This document shows positions 1 to 11,900 of a stretch of DNA of 64,000 nt, in pieces. The stretch lies in NCBI GenBank assembly GCA_017590115.1, contig JAGGNK010007537.1, positions 1 through 64,000 on the forward strand, in the 5' to 3' direction. Numbering within the stretch: position 1 is the first letter of the stretch; each line of letters opens with the position of its first letter. The stretch comes from Montifringilla adamsi (lineage: Eukaryota; Chordata; Aves; Passeriformes; Passeridae). Both the position numbers and the translations under genes were made by a program. The notes under the pieces are model-generated. The model did no database searches. It was not told where the DNA came from and worked only from the letters and a program-made list of their open reading frames with translations.

Positions 1-1119
1 AATGCAGGATGTGTTTGGGTTCCAGCAGCTGGTGGGAGCTGTCAGACATGGACCCTGTGGAGAGCCCGGCCACCAGCACAAAAAGGAGCAATGTTAGTAG
101 GTTGCTATAAATGGAATCCATGCCAGGCCATCAGTCCCAGGTTTCTGTGCCAGGCAAAGGCAGTCAGTCAGTCCAGTGGTCACCCCAGAGGAGTCTGGAC
201 TGACGTTGCACATGGGAATATTGTAGATTCTTGAGGGCTTGGCTGAGGTGATTACAAAGGGTATAAAAGCAGATCAAGGGTATAGAATGGAATCTCTGCA
301 CATCCAGGATGATGGGACAGGTGCCTGCCTGTCACCTGAATCAATCTGCAGAAGATCCAGACTGAAGCTCCTTGGTCACTTAAAAACGTAAACCTGGGCA
401 CGTAGTTTATGGTTTGAGAGAACCTACATAAGGTGATTTCCCAAGATGTATGCTCCTGCTGAAGTTACACCTCAGATAAAGGGCAGAAACTGAAGGAGTT
501 GCAAGGAGGGAAAACAGGTACAATAGAAAGAAATTGCAGTGATGCATATTCCTGTGCTTTCTTGTCTTGCCCAGAGCAACATGTAGCTGAAACGTAAAGC
601 TCCAAGAGCACCTGATGGTAAGATGTAGCATTAGTTCATGCCAAGTGAATGTGATGTTTAGGGAAAAGCACAATGGGCTGGTAACAAGTGCCTACATTCA
701 CATCAGTGTAGTAACAGCCTCAGGGTATATCTTTTCCCGGCAAGCCAGGGCTTTTTGATGACTGTGGCAATACCCTAGGCTGTGATTTGTATCATTTCCC
801 TCTGGGGCAGAAGCTGCTTTTCCTGCTTCACATTCACTGCTCACGGTGAAGCAGAGAAGAATTGTGAAGTTTCAGAGATGAATTGATGAAGCAGAAAATG
901 AATCTGTGTGGCTGTGTGATGGGTGAATCTGCCCTTTACTGTCTGAGGAGCTATAGTGGAGCAGTCCTTATGGTGTGGTGCTGGAGGCAGCATTCTGTGC
1001 TGGTGCCCCTCTCAAGTGGTTTTCTCCACTGCTGCCTCCTTGCTGCCATGCAATCTCTTCCCACAAGTTTCCTGGTCGCTTCCAGCTCCCCGTTGCCAGC
1101 CATGTCTCCCTTTCTGCAG
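1..1119. other. Intronic sequence of the receptor phosphatase gene
   Basis: I find no exon here. The D1 phosphatase domain continues from the first visible exon at 1120 toward its N-terminus, but nothing in this stretch encodes the expected substrate-recognition loop or the rest of D1. The missing exons should lie left of the window. The stretch is therefore read as intron. Confidence 0.5.
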
Positions 1120-4100
1120 GCGGGCTGTGCTCTCCCAAGAGCAGTGGAGCAGTTTCACTACCTGCTGTGGCCGGACCACGGGGTGCCCAGAAACCCGTCG
1201 CAGCTGCTGTGCTTGGTGGAGGTGGTGAACAAGAGGGTGCTGGAAGCACCTGCTGGACCCGTGTTGGTGCACTGCAGGTACCGCGCTGGGGGCGTTCGGC
1301 TGCTGGGGCACAGCCTGCAGGGGCAGCCCTGACCCGCGGATTGCTGTGTCCTCAGCGCAGGCATCGGGCGCACGGGTACCTTCATCGCCCTGGACTTCCT
1401 CCTGAAGATGGGGAAGGCTGAGGGCAAGGTGGATGTGTTTCACTGCGTGCAGCAGCTGCGGGAGCAGCGGGTCAGCATGGTGCAGACCAAGGTGAGGAAT
1501 TTGCTCTCTCCACACCTCTGGGCTGCAGATCCAATGCCCACCTGTGGGAGTCGACACAGGCAGGTGGCCAGAACAACCCTGGCTGAAATGCCAAGAGCAA
1601 ATTTTTTTCATTACCTCGCTAGCTGGAGGATGCCAGGAGGTAACACATAAGTGGGAACACCAGCACCATCAGGATCAGTCTGTCCTGGGGAACAGAGGGG
1701 CTGCTCGTTTCACCCATTTAACAAAGGCCTGTACATGTGTAGTTTACCAGCTGGGCTGTGATCTCCTCTGTGTCTTTGTGATCTCTGGTCTTTGATCCCT
1801 CCTAAAACACGGAGCTCAGCCATGTTCATGGCAATGGCCTCCAGGTCTCTGTGAACACCAACATTCCCTCTACACGGATTCTGCTCCCCAAGGCAGCCAG
1901 GGGATAAACAGCAGTAGGCTGTTTATACACAATATATAGGATTTCTCCAACTGTCATCTTCCAGACCATGGTATTCCCAGCTGTAAGGTCGCTTGAGACG
2001 ATCCACCATACTCCTTCTGAATGAAAAGCCATTCTTCTGCTTTTAACCTTTTGCTGTCAACACCACCCTTCCCAGGGACGTGGTTTGCAAAGCCACGTTA
2101 GCCATGCTGTTCCTGATCTAGCCACAGGGACTAGGGCTACCAGGTGATGGAAACGGAAGGATCTTTTTTCAATGCTGTGTCCAAACCTAGCTGGAACCTG
2201 CATTTTCCTGAGACTCTCTGAGGTATATCAGCAGCATTTGTATGTATTGGACACCCTGACACAGAAGCGCTGTCTTGTAGGCAAGGATAACGAACGAGAG
2301 TCCACCTGTCCCTCCGGCTTTCAGGACGTCTGCCCTCCTGGCAGCTCCTGGGCAGCAGTGTCCTGGCCTAGGGACTGTGTCCCCATGATCTGCTTAGTGC
2401 TGGGCTCCTTCAGAGAAAAGCAGGTTGGGCTGGACCTACCAGCCTCTTGTACCAGGTCTCATTAGTCCACAGGTTTTCCAGGCTGCCTTCCCAGAGCAGG
2501 GCTCCGGTCTGAGAGGCAGCACTAAACCTCAGGAAGATGATCTTGTCTGGGTTGCTGGAGTTGCTGGCTGTGTCCCAAAGCAGGGCTGCCTGCAATGAGA
2601 AGTGTCTGGCCTCAGGGATCCGCAGCAGGAAGGTGAAGGATGAACCTGGCTCACTTCTGGCACAGTTTGAGGACAGCTGGTGATCTGGAGCTGCAGGGCT
2701 CCTCCTGGACTGGCTCCAGACTGTGCAGCTGACCCGTGTCCTCCCACAGGAGCAGTACAGCTTCCTGTACGAGGCGCTTCTCGAAGGCTTGCTCTGCGGC
2801 AGCACCGGGGTCCCCGTGGAGAGCATGGCCAGCCTGGTCCGCTCCCTTCGAGAAGATGAGGCCTCAGGCCACAACAGCGTCCTAGAGAAGGAGTTCAAGG
2901 TACCACCAGGAGACGGTGCACTGGTGCTGTGAGGGCTCATCTGTGATGCCAGCCCCGTCCCTGCTCCCCTCCCCAGCAGTGGGATGGAGATGGGGGATCA
3001 TTCTCTGCAGTGGCCCCAGAAGGTGAGTTGCTGACAGGCCGGACCGACTTGGGTGAATCCTCTCTACAGGCCCTGCAGAGATTTTCTGAGTTGTTCCAGC
3101 TCCTGCCATGCAGAGAAGCAGAGAAACCCAGAAACCAACCCAAGAACCGCAAGCCAGGGATCTTGCCAGGTAACACTGGCAGGGCTGGGCAGCCTCTTGC
3201 TCTAAACCCAGAGCCCGCTGGCAGCATGGAGGGAATGATGCTTTCCTGCTGCTTCCCTCCCTGGCACCTGACACTGGCAGGTTGGGCTCAGGGTCCAGGC
3301 ATTGTTTTATGGTTACTACATAATAAATACAGATTAGGCTGATTCCTTCTGAGCCTGTTGGAGGTACATGAAGTACACCTGGGATAAGCATGTCCCTGGT
3401 CTAAAGCTTTCCAGTGGAGAAGCTCAGATGAAGCACATCAGGGAGCATGGAGGAGGGTGCATCTGCTGTGCCCCCACCCACAGGGTTTTGGGCAACCCTC
3501 ATCAGGGTGCCCTGAGCTGTCACAGCCATGGGTGTGGTGGTGCCTGTCCGTTCAATCCTCTCCAAGCCATGCTGCAGGGAGCTGTGCTGACTGTACCTGT
3601 TGCAGGGAAAGCCCCCTGCCTCTCTGTAGGGAGAGGACGACCCATCATTTCCCCCTCTCTGCTCCTTGCCTCCGCAGCGGATTCCTGCCGGCCCATCCTG
3701 ATGTCCTCGGTGAACGCAGACGGCTCGCCAGCTTACATCAACGCCGTGTTTGCCAGCGTAAGGCTCCGCGGGAGCGGGAGCTGCTCGGGGCAGCCGGGAG
3801 CCTCCTGCGCAGCCCAGCTGCAGGCCAGGGTAGAGCAGCCCGCCCGGGGGAGGTGTCCCAGCCCTCGGGCTCCTGCACGGTGCCTGCTGGCCCTGCTGCC
3901 AGGAGATGGCCCCCGCGATCGCGATCGGCGGAGCCCTGGCTGCGCAGGCAGCGCAGCAGCGTGTGCCAGCCACAGCTTGCTGGGAGCCGAGCCCCGGTGC
4001 GATGAGCTGAGAGGGCAGCAGGGCGCAAACAGGAGCTGCTCTGAGCAGGGCTGGGGTGGCCTGGGTCTGCTCCATCTCAGCAGGACGGCAGGGAGCCGTT

Positions 4101-6603
4101 CCCGCTGTGGGAAGGGCTCCTGGGGATTGTGGGACTCTTCCCCCCACACGCACATCGTGGTGTCTTTTGCAGACGTACACCGAGGAGGAGAGAATCATCA
4201 TCACGCAGCTGCCTTTCCCCACCACGCTGGTGGATTTCTGGGCTCTGGTCTGGGATTACACTTGCACATCGGTAGTTGTGCTGAACCAACTCCAGGAGCT
4301 GGACAAGGTCAGCAGCCCAAGCTCTGGCAGCTCTCCCCTCTCCTGGTTCCCTGTGGAGCCGAGCAGTGTGATTGCTGCCTTTGGCCCTGCATTGATCCTA
4401 CCACGGGAGCCCTGCTTGCACCAGGACCTACTGCAAGCTTGTGGGGCTCCACCTGGGAGAGCCCTGAGGACAGGCCCAGCACCACAGCTCCACAGCTGGG
4501 GGCTGTCCTCGGTCTCACTGCAAATGAGCCTCCCTCAGGTTTTGTTGCCCCCTGCCCAGGTGTCCTCTCTGATGGAATGTTACTCTCTGGCTGCAGCACT
4601 GGGTTGGTGCCCAGCAGTGCCTGGCAGAGCCACGTGCATGTGGCTTATGGGCGAGGGGCTGGTGTGAGCCCACCCATGTGAGGGGCTGAGCTCTGCCCTG
4701 CGTGCAGGCGGGGGCCATGTGTGACCATGCACCTCTCGCCCTCCCCCAGACATATGTGCAGTTCTGGCCCACCCAGGGCGAAGATGACTATGGCCGCTTC
4801 CATGTCCAGCTGATCTCAGAGGAGCCTGGGGCTGGCTTCACAACCTGGACACTTGTCCTCAGCAACAGGCAGCAGGTGGGCCCTTTGCTCAGAGCTGGCA
4901 AACTCCTTTGAGAAGGATCTTTGCAAGAGCTGGGAGGAGCAGCTGTCAAGAGGCTTTAATTTAGGGTCAAAGTCACAGCTGGAGATGGCAGAGGGATCTG
5001 GTGGGGTCCTGGCAGGGCAGTGGTCAGAGCAGAGTCTTTTGCCTTGGCAGAGAGGTTAATCCCAAGAAAGTGAGGCTGCAGGCCGAGGTGGAACTCACAG
5101 GTTCTCCGAGTGGTTTTTGTGTGCCTTCCCAATTGGAGGATAGCAGCTCTGGAGGGAGTTTGTGCATCTCAGTGTTTCATGGAAGGCAAACCACTGCAGG
5201 AAGCTGGACACAGATTGGTGTCAGTCTGAGCTGCAGCTGGTGCTCAGCTCTTCTCTTATGCTCTGTCTGTTGGTCTCAGAGCAACTTGTTGGAGAAGAGG
5301 AAAGTCTGGAGTGGCATGTCCCACTGTGGAGCTGCTCCCTTGATCCAGTGTGCATGGCTGAGCCAGGACTGGCATGCACTGTCCCTATCCTTCTCTGCAT
5401 GAAGCCAATAGGTCTCTGCTCAGCCCAGCCCACTGTATTTCTTCCCCACTAGCCCAAGAAGTCTGCAGTAGAAATCCAGTTACATCAACTGACAGACTGG
5501 CCCATGCAGCAGCACCTTCCCCCACACCCTGACACCATCATCAGCCTGCTAGGGAAGGTGGAGACACACCATCGGCAGAGCCAGGATGGACACATCCTTG
5601 TCACCTGCTGGTGAGTGAGGTCTCCTGGAGGAGCAGCCGTGGCACAGAGCAGGACACAGCTCAGGCTGTGTCAGTGGCATTGGTGACAGTTCCATCTCGG
5701 AGGGATGTGTGGATATGAATTCAGCTATGCTGAGGGAGGTGGGCTTCCCTGTAGAGGCTGGTTGGGTGCGGGATCTGTGGCCAAGGTCATCCTGAGAGTG
5801 TGGGGGTGTACAGGAACACCTCTGAGGCTCTGCCCTGCCACCTGCCGTCGCAGAGCAAATGAAATTCCCCTTGCCCTCTTCCACAGGGATGGAGCCAGCC
5901 GCAGTGGGATCTTCTGTGCTGCTAGTTTCCTGTGTGAGCAGATCCAAAGTGAGGGCATGGTGGATGTGTCCCAGGCTGTGAGGATGCTGAAGAGGAGGCG
6001 GAGACAGTTCATTAAAAATGTGGTAGGTACTGACTTCACACCCCGCTGGGATGGCAACACCAAAACAAGAGCCATATCTGGCATTGCCCAGTCGCTGCCC
6101 TAGCCCCTCTGTGCTCAGATCATCCTGAGGCCAGGTGCTGATGAGATCTTTGAAAACCCCATTTTCTGCTGCTGGGACATACCCACTCCCTCAGTGGCAG
6201 GTTCTGCAGAACTGAAGGGGCACCAAAGCATCCTGCATGATGAGTGGCCCCTTTCTGGTCCACCTGCCTGATTAACACGTTGTGTCCTGGATGTTGGCTC
6301 TCCTGCCAAAGCCAGCTGGCTCCAGTGCTGGTGTAGCCCATCCTTCCAGCTCCTGGAGCACATGCCTGGATTCCTCAGCAGGGGAAGGTGGACTGCAGCT
6401 GGGAGGAGGAGGGTGGACTGTACCTGTGTCGGGCATGCTGTGTATCAGGAAGCTGTTGGAGACCAATGCTGACATGCCACTGCAGCTGTTGGTCCACCAG
6501 AGTCTCATGTGCATCCTTTTATCCACAGGAACAGTATGGGCTCTGCTATGAACTAGCCCTCAGTTATTTGAATTCATTTGAAACCTATGGGAATTTCAAG
6601 TAG
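1120..6603 (+). CDS. Receptor-type protein tyrosine phosphatase, 3' part (end of D1, all of D2)
   Basis: Ten exons join in frame to 417 residues and a TAG stop: 1120-1277, 1356-1491, 2750-2899, 3070-3169, 3678-3757, 4173-4307, 4750-4875, 5453-5610, 5887-6022, 6529-6603. The first exon carries the WPD loop (WPDHGVP). The junction with exon 2 makes the active-site loop [10 protein letters not shown], so D1 looks catalytically competent and should remove phosphate from phosphotyrosine on the cytoplasmic side of the membrane. The linker ([17 protein letters not shown]) and the D2 segments [12 protein letters not shown] and DWPM resemble the R2B receptors PTPRM, PTPRK, PTPRT and PTPRU. D2 has TCWDGASRSG, which keeps the Cys and Arg but has lost the preceding His, so D2 is probably a regulatory pseudo-phosphatase. 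The C-terminus FETYGNFK is closer to the end of PTPRA/PTPRE. The 5' part, including ectodomain and helix, is outside the window, so I give no symbol. Confidence 0.85.
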
Positions 6604-7407
6604 GGGCATGACCACAGCCTGTCTCTGGATGGGATGTTGACTCCCTGGACAGCCCTTCATCAGTAGCAGTGGAAGCAAGAGGGAAAAAAAAGGGATGTGC
6701 ATGGCCCCAAGCTGCTTCACTCCCCTGAAAAACCACCCCAAGGGTCCTCCATGGCTGGAGAACACAGGCTAGATTGTCTCCAAATTTTGGCCGGGTGTTG
6801 AAATGGGAACCTGACCCTCTGCCCAGCATTTGTGCAGGAACTTAATCTGGAATCACAGCCTGAGTATGCAGGCCAGAGCAGATGCACCAGGACTTCACCC
6901 ATCCTTCCTTGCCAAGGATGAAGAGCACAGCTGTCCCATCCAGGTTCCCTTGTCCCCTCAAGTACCGCAAGGAAAGTGGGGTAGCACCAACAGCCACATT
7001 GCGTTTGGTCAGAGAAGTCTCAAACTGCTGTAAGATCCATGGTGCTCAGGAGCACAGGATATCTGTCCTACTTTGGGAGAAGCATGAAGCCCAAAGTCAA
7101 CAAGAGCCACGAGTGGGACACCCCATGATCCTGCAGGGCTAAACTGGTCCTTCAAACGCCACACAATCTCTTCCTGAAGCTGCATCTTCCTGGTGCTGCT
7201 CCAAGTGCCACTGCCCTTCCAGCTCCATAGAGGCTCTCTCATCAGCTTGTGGCTGCACCATGGCAATCCCAGGTTACGGTGTTTTAATGTGAATATCCTG
7301 GATGTGGTCCAAGCAGCACCACAGAAACAGCTTCTGTCTTTGCTGCACAAAGGCAGGAGACTTCAGAGCCAGGAGTGACCCCATTGCTCTCTGTCCTGTG
7401 TCTCACC

Positions 7408-7413
7408 AATAAA
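7408..7413 (+). terminator. Polyadenylation signal of the receptor phosphatase
   Basis: An AATAAA hexamer lies about 0.8 kb after the TAG stop at 6601-6603. It is the first canonical signal I see on this strand after the stop, and the next gene ends on the opposite strand about 390 bp further on. Confidence 0.55.
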
Positions 7414-7796
7414 GGCCATGGTGGTGGTGACCCCTGATCTTCAATTCTCTTCCAGGTTTGACCTGGCCCAGGGCAACAAGGGAGCTGAAAGCCCAGAGAT
7501 CCCACAGCATGGGCACAGAATACACTCTTGGCCAAAATGTCTGTGGAGGGCCATCACTCTTGATGGATTCCCACCACACATCTGCTCCAAACTCACATTA
7601 GAGCTGTCCAGTTGAGCTCAGCAGGTCAGAAAAGCAGTCGGGCACCAGCAGGGGAATACAGGATCACAGCAGCCCTGCCCGTGGCTCCCCTCAACAAGGC
7701 ACAGTCACTCCCTGCAGGGGAATATCACCCCCCAGGGGCAATGAGGGGAGCAGGCAGAAGCTGTGTGGGACAGGCAGCCCCTCCAATCCATAAGCC

Positions 7797-7802
7797 TTTA
7801 TT
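7797..7802 (-). terminator. Polyadenylation signal of the truncated sushi-FN3 gene
   Basis: TTTATT on the plus strand reads AATAAA on the minus strand. The surrounding sequence is repeated in recognisable form at 14580-14760 and near the 3' end of the intact copy (16230-16390), which supports it as the conserved 3' end of this family. The gene is tail to tail with the phosphatase. Confidence 0.6.
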
Positions 7803-8914
7803 TGTTGTCCAGACAGAACAGGCAGAGTCACAGAGCAGTCCAGCCAGGCCAAGCCAAGCCCTGGGTTTGGCTGAATATCAACAGAGGGGTTGGGAACCCA
7901 GAGGACAGCAGGAGAATGCCATCAACCTGAGCCTGTGTGAGTCTGGGACTGGGAAATCTGGCATACAAGTCCTGCCTCCAGGAAAGCAAAAAATGAAAGC
8001 AAAGCCTGAAAAAAAACATTACAGAAAGCCAGATTCAAAGGCCTTACAAAAGCAGTAAGCAAACCCTGGGAGCTGAAGGGGCTGAGGAATGAAAAAGCTC
8101 AGCCCTCCAGGGCCTTCTGTTTTCCTCTTGCCCTGCTGAATTGGGTGAATTTCATGGGAGCCCCGTGCTGGTAACAGCCACAGGAGAGCCAGGGGAAATG
8201 GTGGCCATCAGAACTGGGCTGGGGTTATCCTTCCCATTTTCTCCATGTCCTCACTGCTCTGGATGTCTCCATGGTCCTGGCTGGGGCTGAAGTGCCCGAT
8301 CTCCAGCCTAGCCACCTTTACCTGTGGAGAAAAGGGGCACCCAGTGCCAGAGACAGGCTGGAGCACACGGCAGTGCCTGCCACAGCCCAACCCTTCCATC
8401 CCAACCACAGAGCCCCAGAGGTGCTGTCAGTGCTGAGGTGAGAGCAGCAGCCCCTCAGCCTGACCCTCCTGAGACCCCTCCGTGCAGATCACCAGGAGGG
8501 ATGGCACAGACACGGGTCACTCTAAGACCTGAGCCTTCGGGATGCTCGTCTTAGCTCACCCTGTCCCTGCTCCAGGGGAAAGGAGTTTTGGAAGGTGATA
8601 TTTGAGACAAATTAGAGGAAAAGAGTATAAAGAGAACCGTCACTCTTGAATGAGTGTCTGCTTCTTGCTTATTTAAACAAAACCCTTGCCTCACCTCTGC
8701 TCAGGCTCTGCATCCACATGGGGCTTGGTGGGCAGAGCCATCCTGATCTTCCCCAGCCAAGGCAAATCAGGACATGTATCAGTGCAGTGTACAAACTGCT
8801 GCTTCTCCTGAAACTCAAGATCTCTTGGGAGATTGCTGCTCTCATCCCACCTGCCCCACAGCCCCATAGTCCCCTCTGTGATGGTTGTCTGCAGAATTGC
8901 ATTTTCCTACCTTT

Positions 8915-11900
8915 TTAATTATCCTCCTTAGTTTTGTTGGGCAAGTACTTCCTTTTCCTGGAAAGGCAAAGGGCAGTGCTGGGTAAGAAGCTGGCATTGT
9001 GAATGTACCTGCTGACCCTGTCCCCCTCTACTCACCTGGAGTGCACAAGCCACAGGATGACTGCAACCACAAGGAGGACTGCCAGCACCACAACCAGTCC
9101 AATCACAATCCAATGCCACTGGCCCACAGTCTGCCCTGCAACAAACAGAGGCAGGGGTGAGTGCCACAGCCTGGCCTCCTGCTGGCAATGGCCCCAAGAG
9201 TGGCAAAGGGTATGTGCAAGTGGGTACGCCTTTGTCCTGGCTGAGGTTTCTTCTGGGAGAGAGGATCACTCAGTGTGTGGGGATCTTGCTCTGTTCCAAA
9301 TGAGAGCCAGAAGCCCTTGTGCTGGGCCAGCTCATTTCCAGGGAAGCTGCCAGGCTGGCAAAAGGGAACATGCAGAGGAGAGGCTTGGGCACCAGGAGCA
9401 AGGAGACACTTCTGTACTGAGCCCGAGGACAGGTCACCCCAAGGTGTTGCAACCCCAGAGGCACTGTGGTGACATCCTCCACCACAGTAATCTAAACTTC
9501 TCTTTTCTCTTTTGTAAAGCTGGACTCTGAAGGCTTTCTCTAAGAGAAAAGGAGAACATCTAAAGTTTCCATGAGTAATAGAGATGAAGGGTCCCCATTT
9601 GCCCATGCATCATCTGAATTTGTCATGAGCTCCCTGTCCATTCTCACTTGCTGTCTTTACAGAAGTATATTCTGGGCTTATGCAGAAGCGTAGGCAACTG
9701 TTCTACTGAAGTGGAGCAAAAGGATTCTTTTCACAAATACTGGTCTCTGGGAGCAGGAAACCAGCTGAATAGACTCACAGGTTGTCAAGAGTTTGTCTTG
9801 ACAGTTTTCTCCAGGACAGAGCTAAGAAGCGGCTTGCAAGGTCCATGTCACACCGTGGAGACCTCTGTCCTCAGAGAGGACCTAGAGCATTCTGAGAACA
9901 ATGTCACCAGCACACACACCCACACCCACTGCTGGAGAGCAGTGTTTTGCTGTGGAATGTCTCCCAAATCCACAGACAGAAGAGATGCTTCTAGCCATGC
10001 CAGGAGAACGCAACAGAATGGTGTAGCTCTCTACAGAAGGGGCTTTCAGGAGGGAATTTCAGAGGATTACTCAAACCACAAGTTTTTCTGTGTCAGGAAC
10101 CAGAGACAAGTACGCAAGAGGCACAGGAAACCCAGGGACGACACCCCAGAATATGCATCACCATGTGTTGCACACCACCCTCCAAAAGCCTGCCAAACCC
10201 CGAGCAGAGCAGACCCAGGAAGTAAGCCCAGAGGACATGGAGCACTCACACTGCTCTCGGCACTCCACAGCATGAAGAATGTTGAGAATGACACAGAAAA
10301 TGCTTGTGCACATCAAAGCCAGATATTTACTGGCTGGGAACTGTGGCTCATCCCCGCTATCCCATGCCCACACTTCCCAATGTGCCTGCACAGAGGGTAG
10401 AGCTCCAGGCCGGGAGGTGAGGGTCTGCCCTGGTCCCTTGGTACCTGGTATCCGATGATCTCCCCATTGCAGGAGGGCAGCGAGCTCCACCTGAGAGAGC
10501 CCCTGTCGGGATCCAGCCACAGCTGCTCCGGTTTGTCCGGCACTGCAAGCACAGACAATGGGGTCACACACAGGGCCATGAGCAGCGGCTGAGGCCAGAG
10601 GAGGCTGCAGCAGCTCCTGGTCAAGGGACCGGCTGCAAAAGGACTCCCTACAAAGGGTTTGTCCCCTGCAAAAGCTGCAGCAGTGGGAAGCACAACAGTG
10701 TGGTGTGGAGTGGGACAATGAGAACAGGCTGTGCCCTGCTCAGGGCTCTCCCAGCTCCTTCCCCACAGCTGCACAGGACCCAAGCAGCTCTGATCCCAGA
10801 CACATCCCTGCACGGAGCAAATGATCAGGCTGAGCTGAGAGGTGAGGGGAACATCTATCCAGCCTGTGACACAGCTCTGGACTGCTCCTTGTCTCTGATA
10901 TTTCTGTGCACGTACCTGTTTCCTGAGTCGTGAACAACCATGAGAACAGGGTTGTGTTGGGGGGCAAGTTGATGGTGACACTGTACTCAGTGAAGGGCTG
11001 CAAAGGGGAGCAGGTGAGTGTTCCCTCCTGGCCATGTAACATCTGCTCTCCATTCACCTCCTCAGCCTCACAGGGAGGGGAGGAAGGCATTGCCAGCCGG
11101 CACATGGCCCTCATGCTCTGGCAGGCATCAGGGAACCTGCAGGTCCATTTCAGTTGGATGCTGGTGCTGGAAATCTCAAAGGTCTCAGGGTCAACCTGGA
11201 GCACTTCTGTGAAGGAGAGATTGCCAGAAGGTCACTTTATTCCCTTCCCACCCGAGCCATGCAAGGATGCTGCAGTTAGACAACCTTGCTCATCACCCAA
11301 CACGGTGGAAGGGAAAGTCAGACTGAAGGTGGTCACTGTGGCTTTCTGAAAGGGGAGCAGGAGGAGTTGAACAGGAAGGAATGTGGGTGAATGACTGTAT
11401 TACTACTGCTCAAGCAATTTTTCCAATTCATTCCAAACAGAGGTGTCTGTGTTTCCCAGAATCTCTACAGTCCATCAGGAACAACTCTTTTCTTCCTTGG
11501 AGGGAACATGAATGCCCTAAGCTGTGAGAAGAGAGTGCTATGCCTGCACCCACCATGTTGCAGAACCTGGAGGGGCCCAGCCCACATGGAACAGTAAAGT
11601 GGCCCAGCCACACCAGCAGTAAAGCCCTCTGATCCTGCTCCAACAGTGGTGGCATGTGCTGGCCACAAACTCCAAGACAAATCCCTCTCCCGTGCTTTTT
11701 TCCTTTGTGCACATCCTCCTGCCAAAAGGCCTCAGGGAGACCCTTATTACCAACACCCGCAGTGGTGACCTGCAGGCTGGACTTGACACCTGCCATTTTC
11801 CTGGGCAGCATGGAGCCCAAAACCTCCTGTGCCCCACACCCTGCTTTCCCTGCTCAGGAAGGCAGCCCAGAGGGCTCCTGATCCCTCCCTTACCAATGCA

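Noticed and set aside
3368..4681. 437-codon open frame on the plus strand
   Set aside because: It runs through phosphatase introns in a GC-rich region; only short parts overlap true exons, and the domain content is split by clear GT-AG borders.
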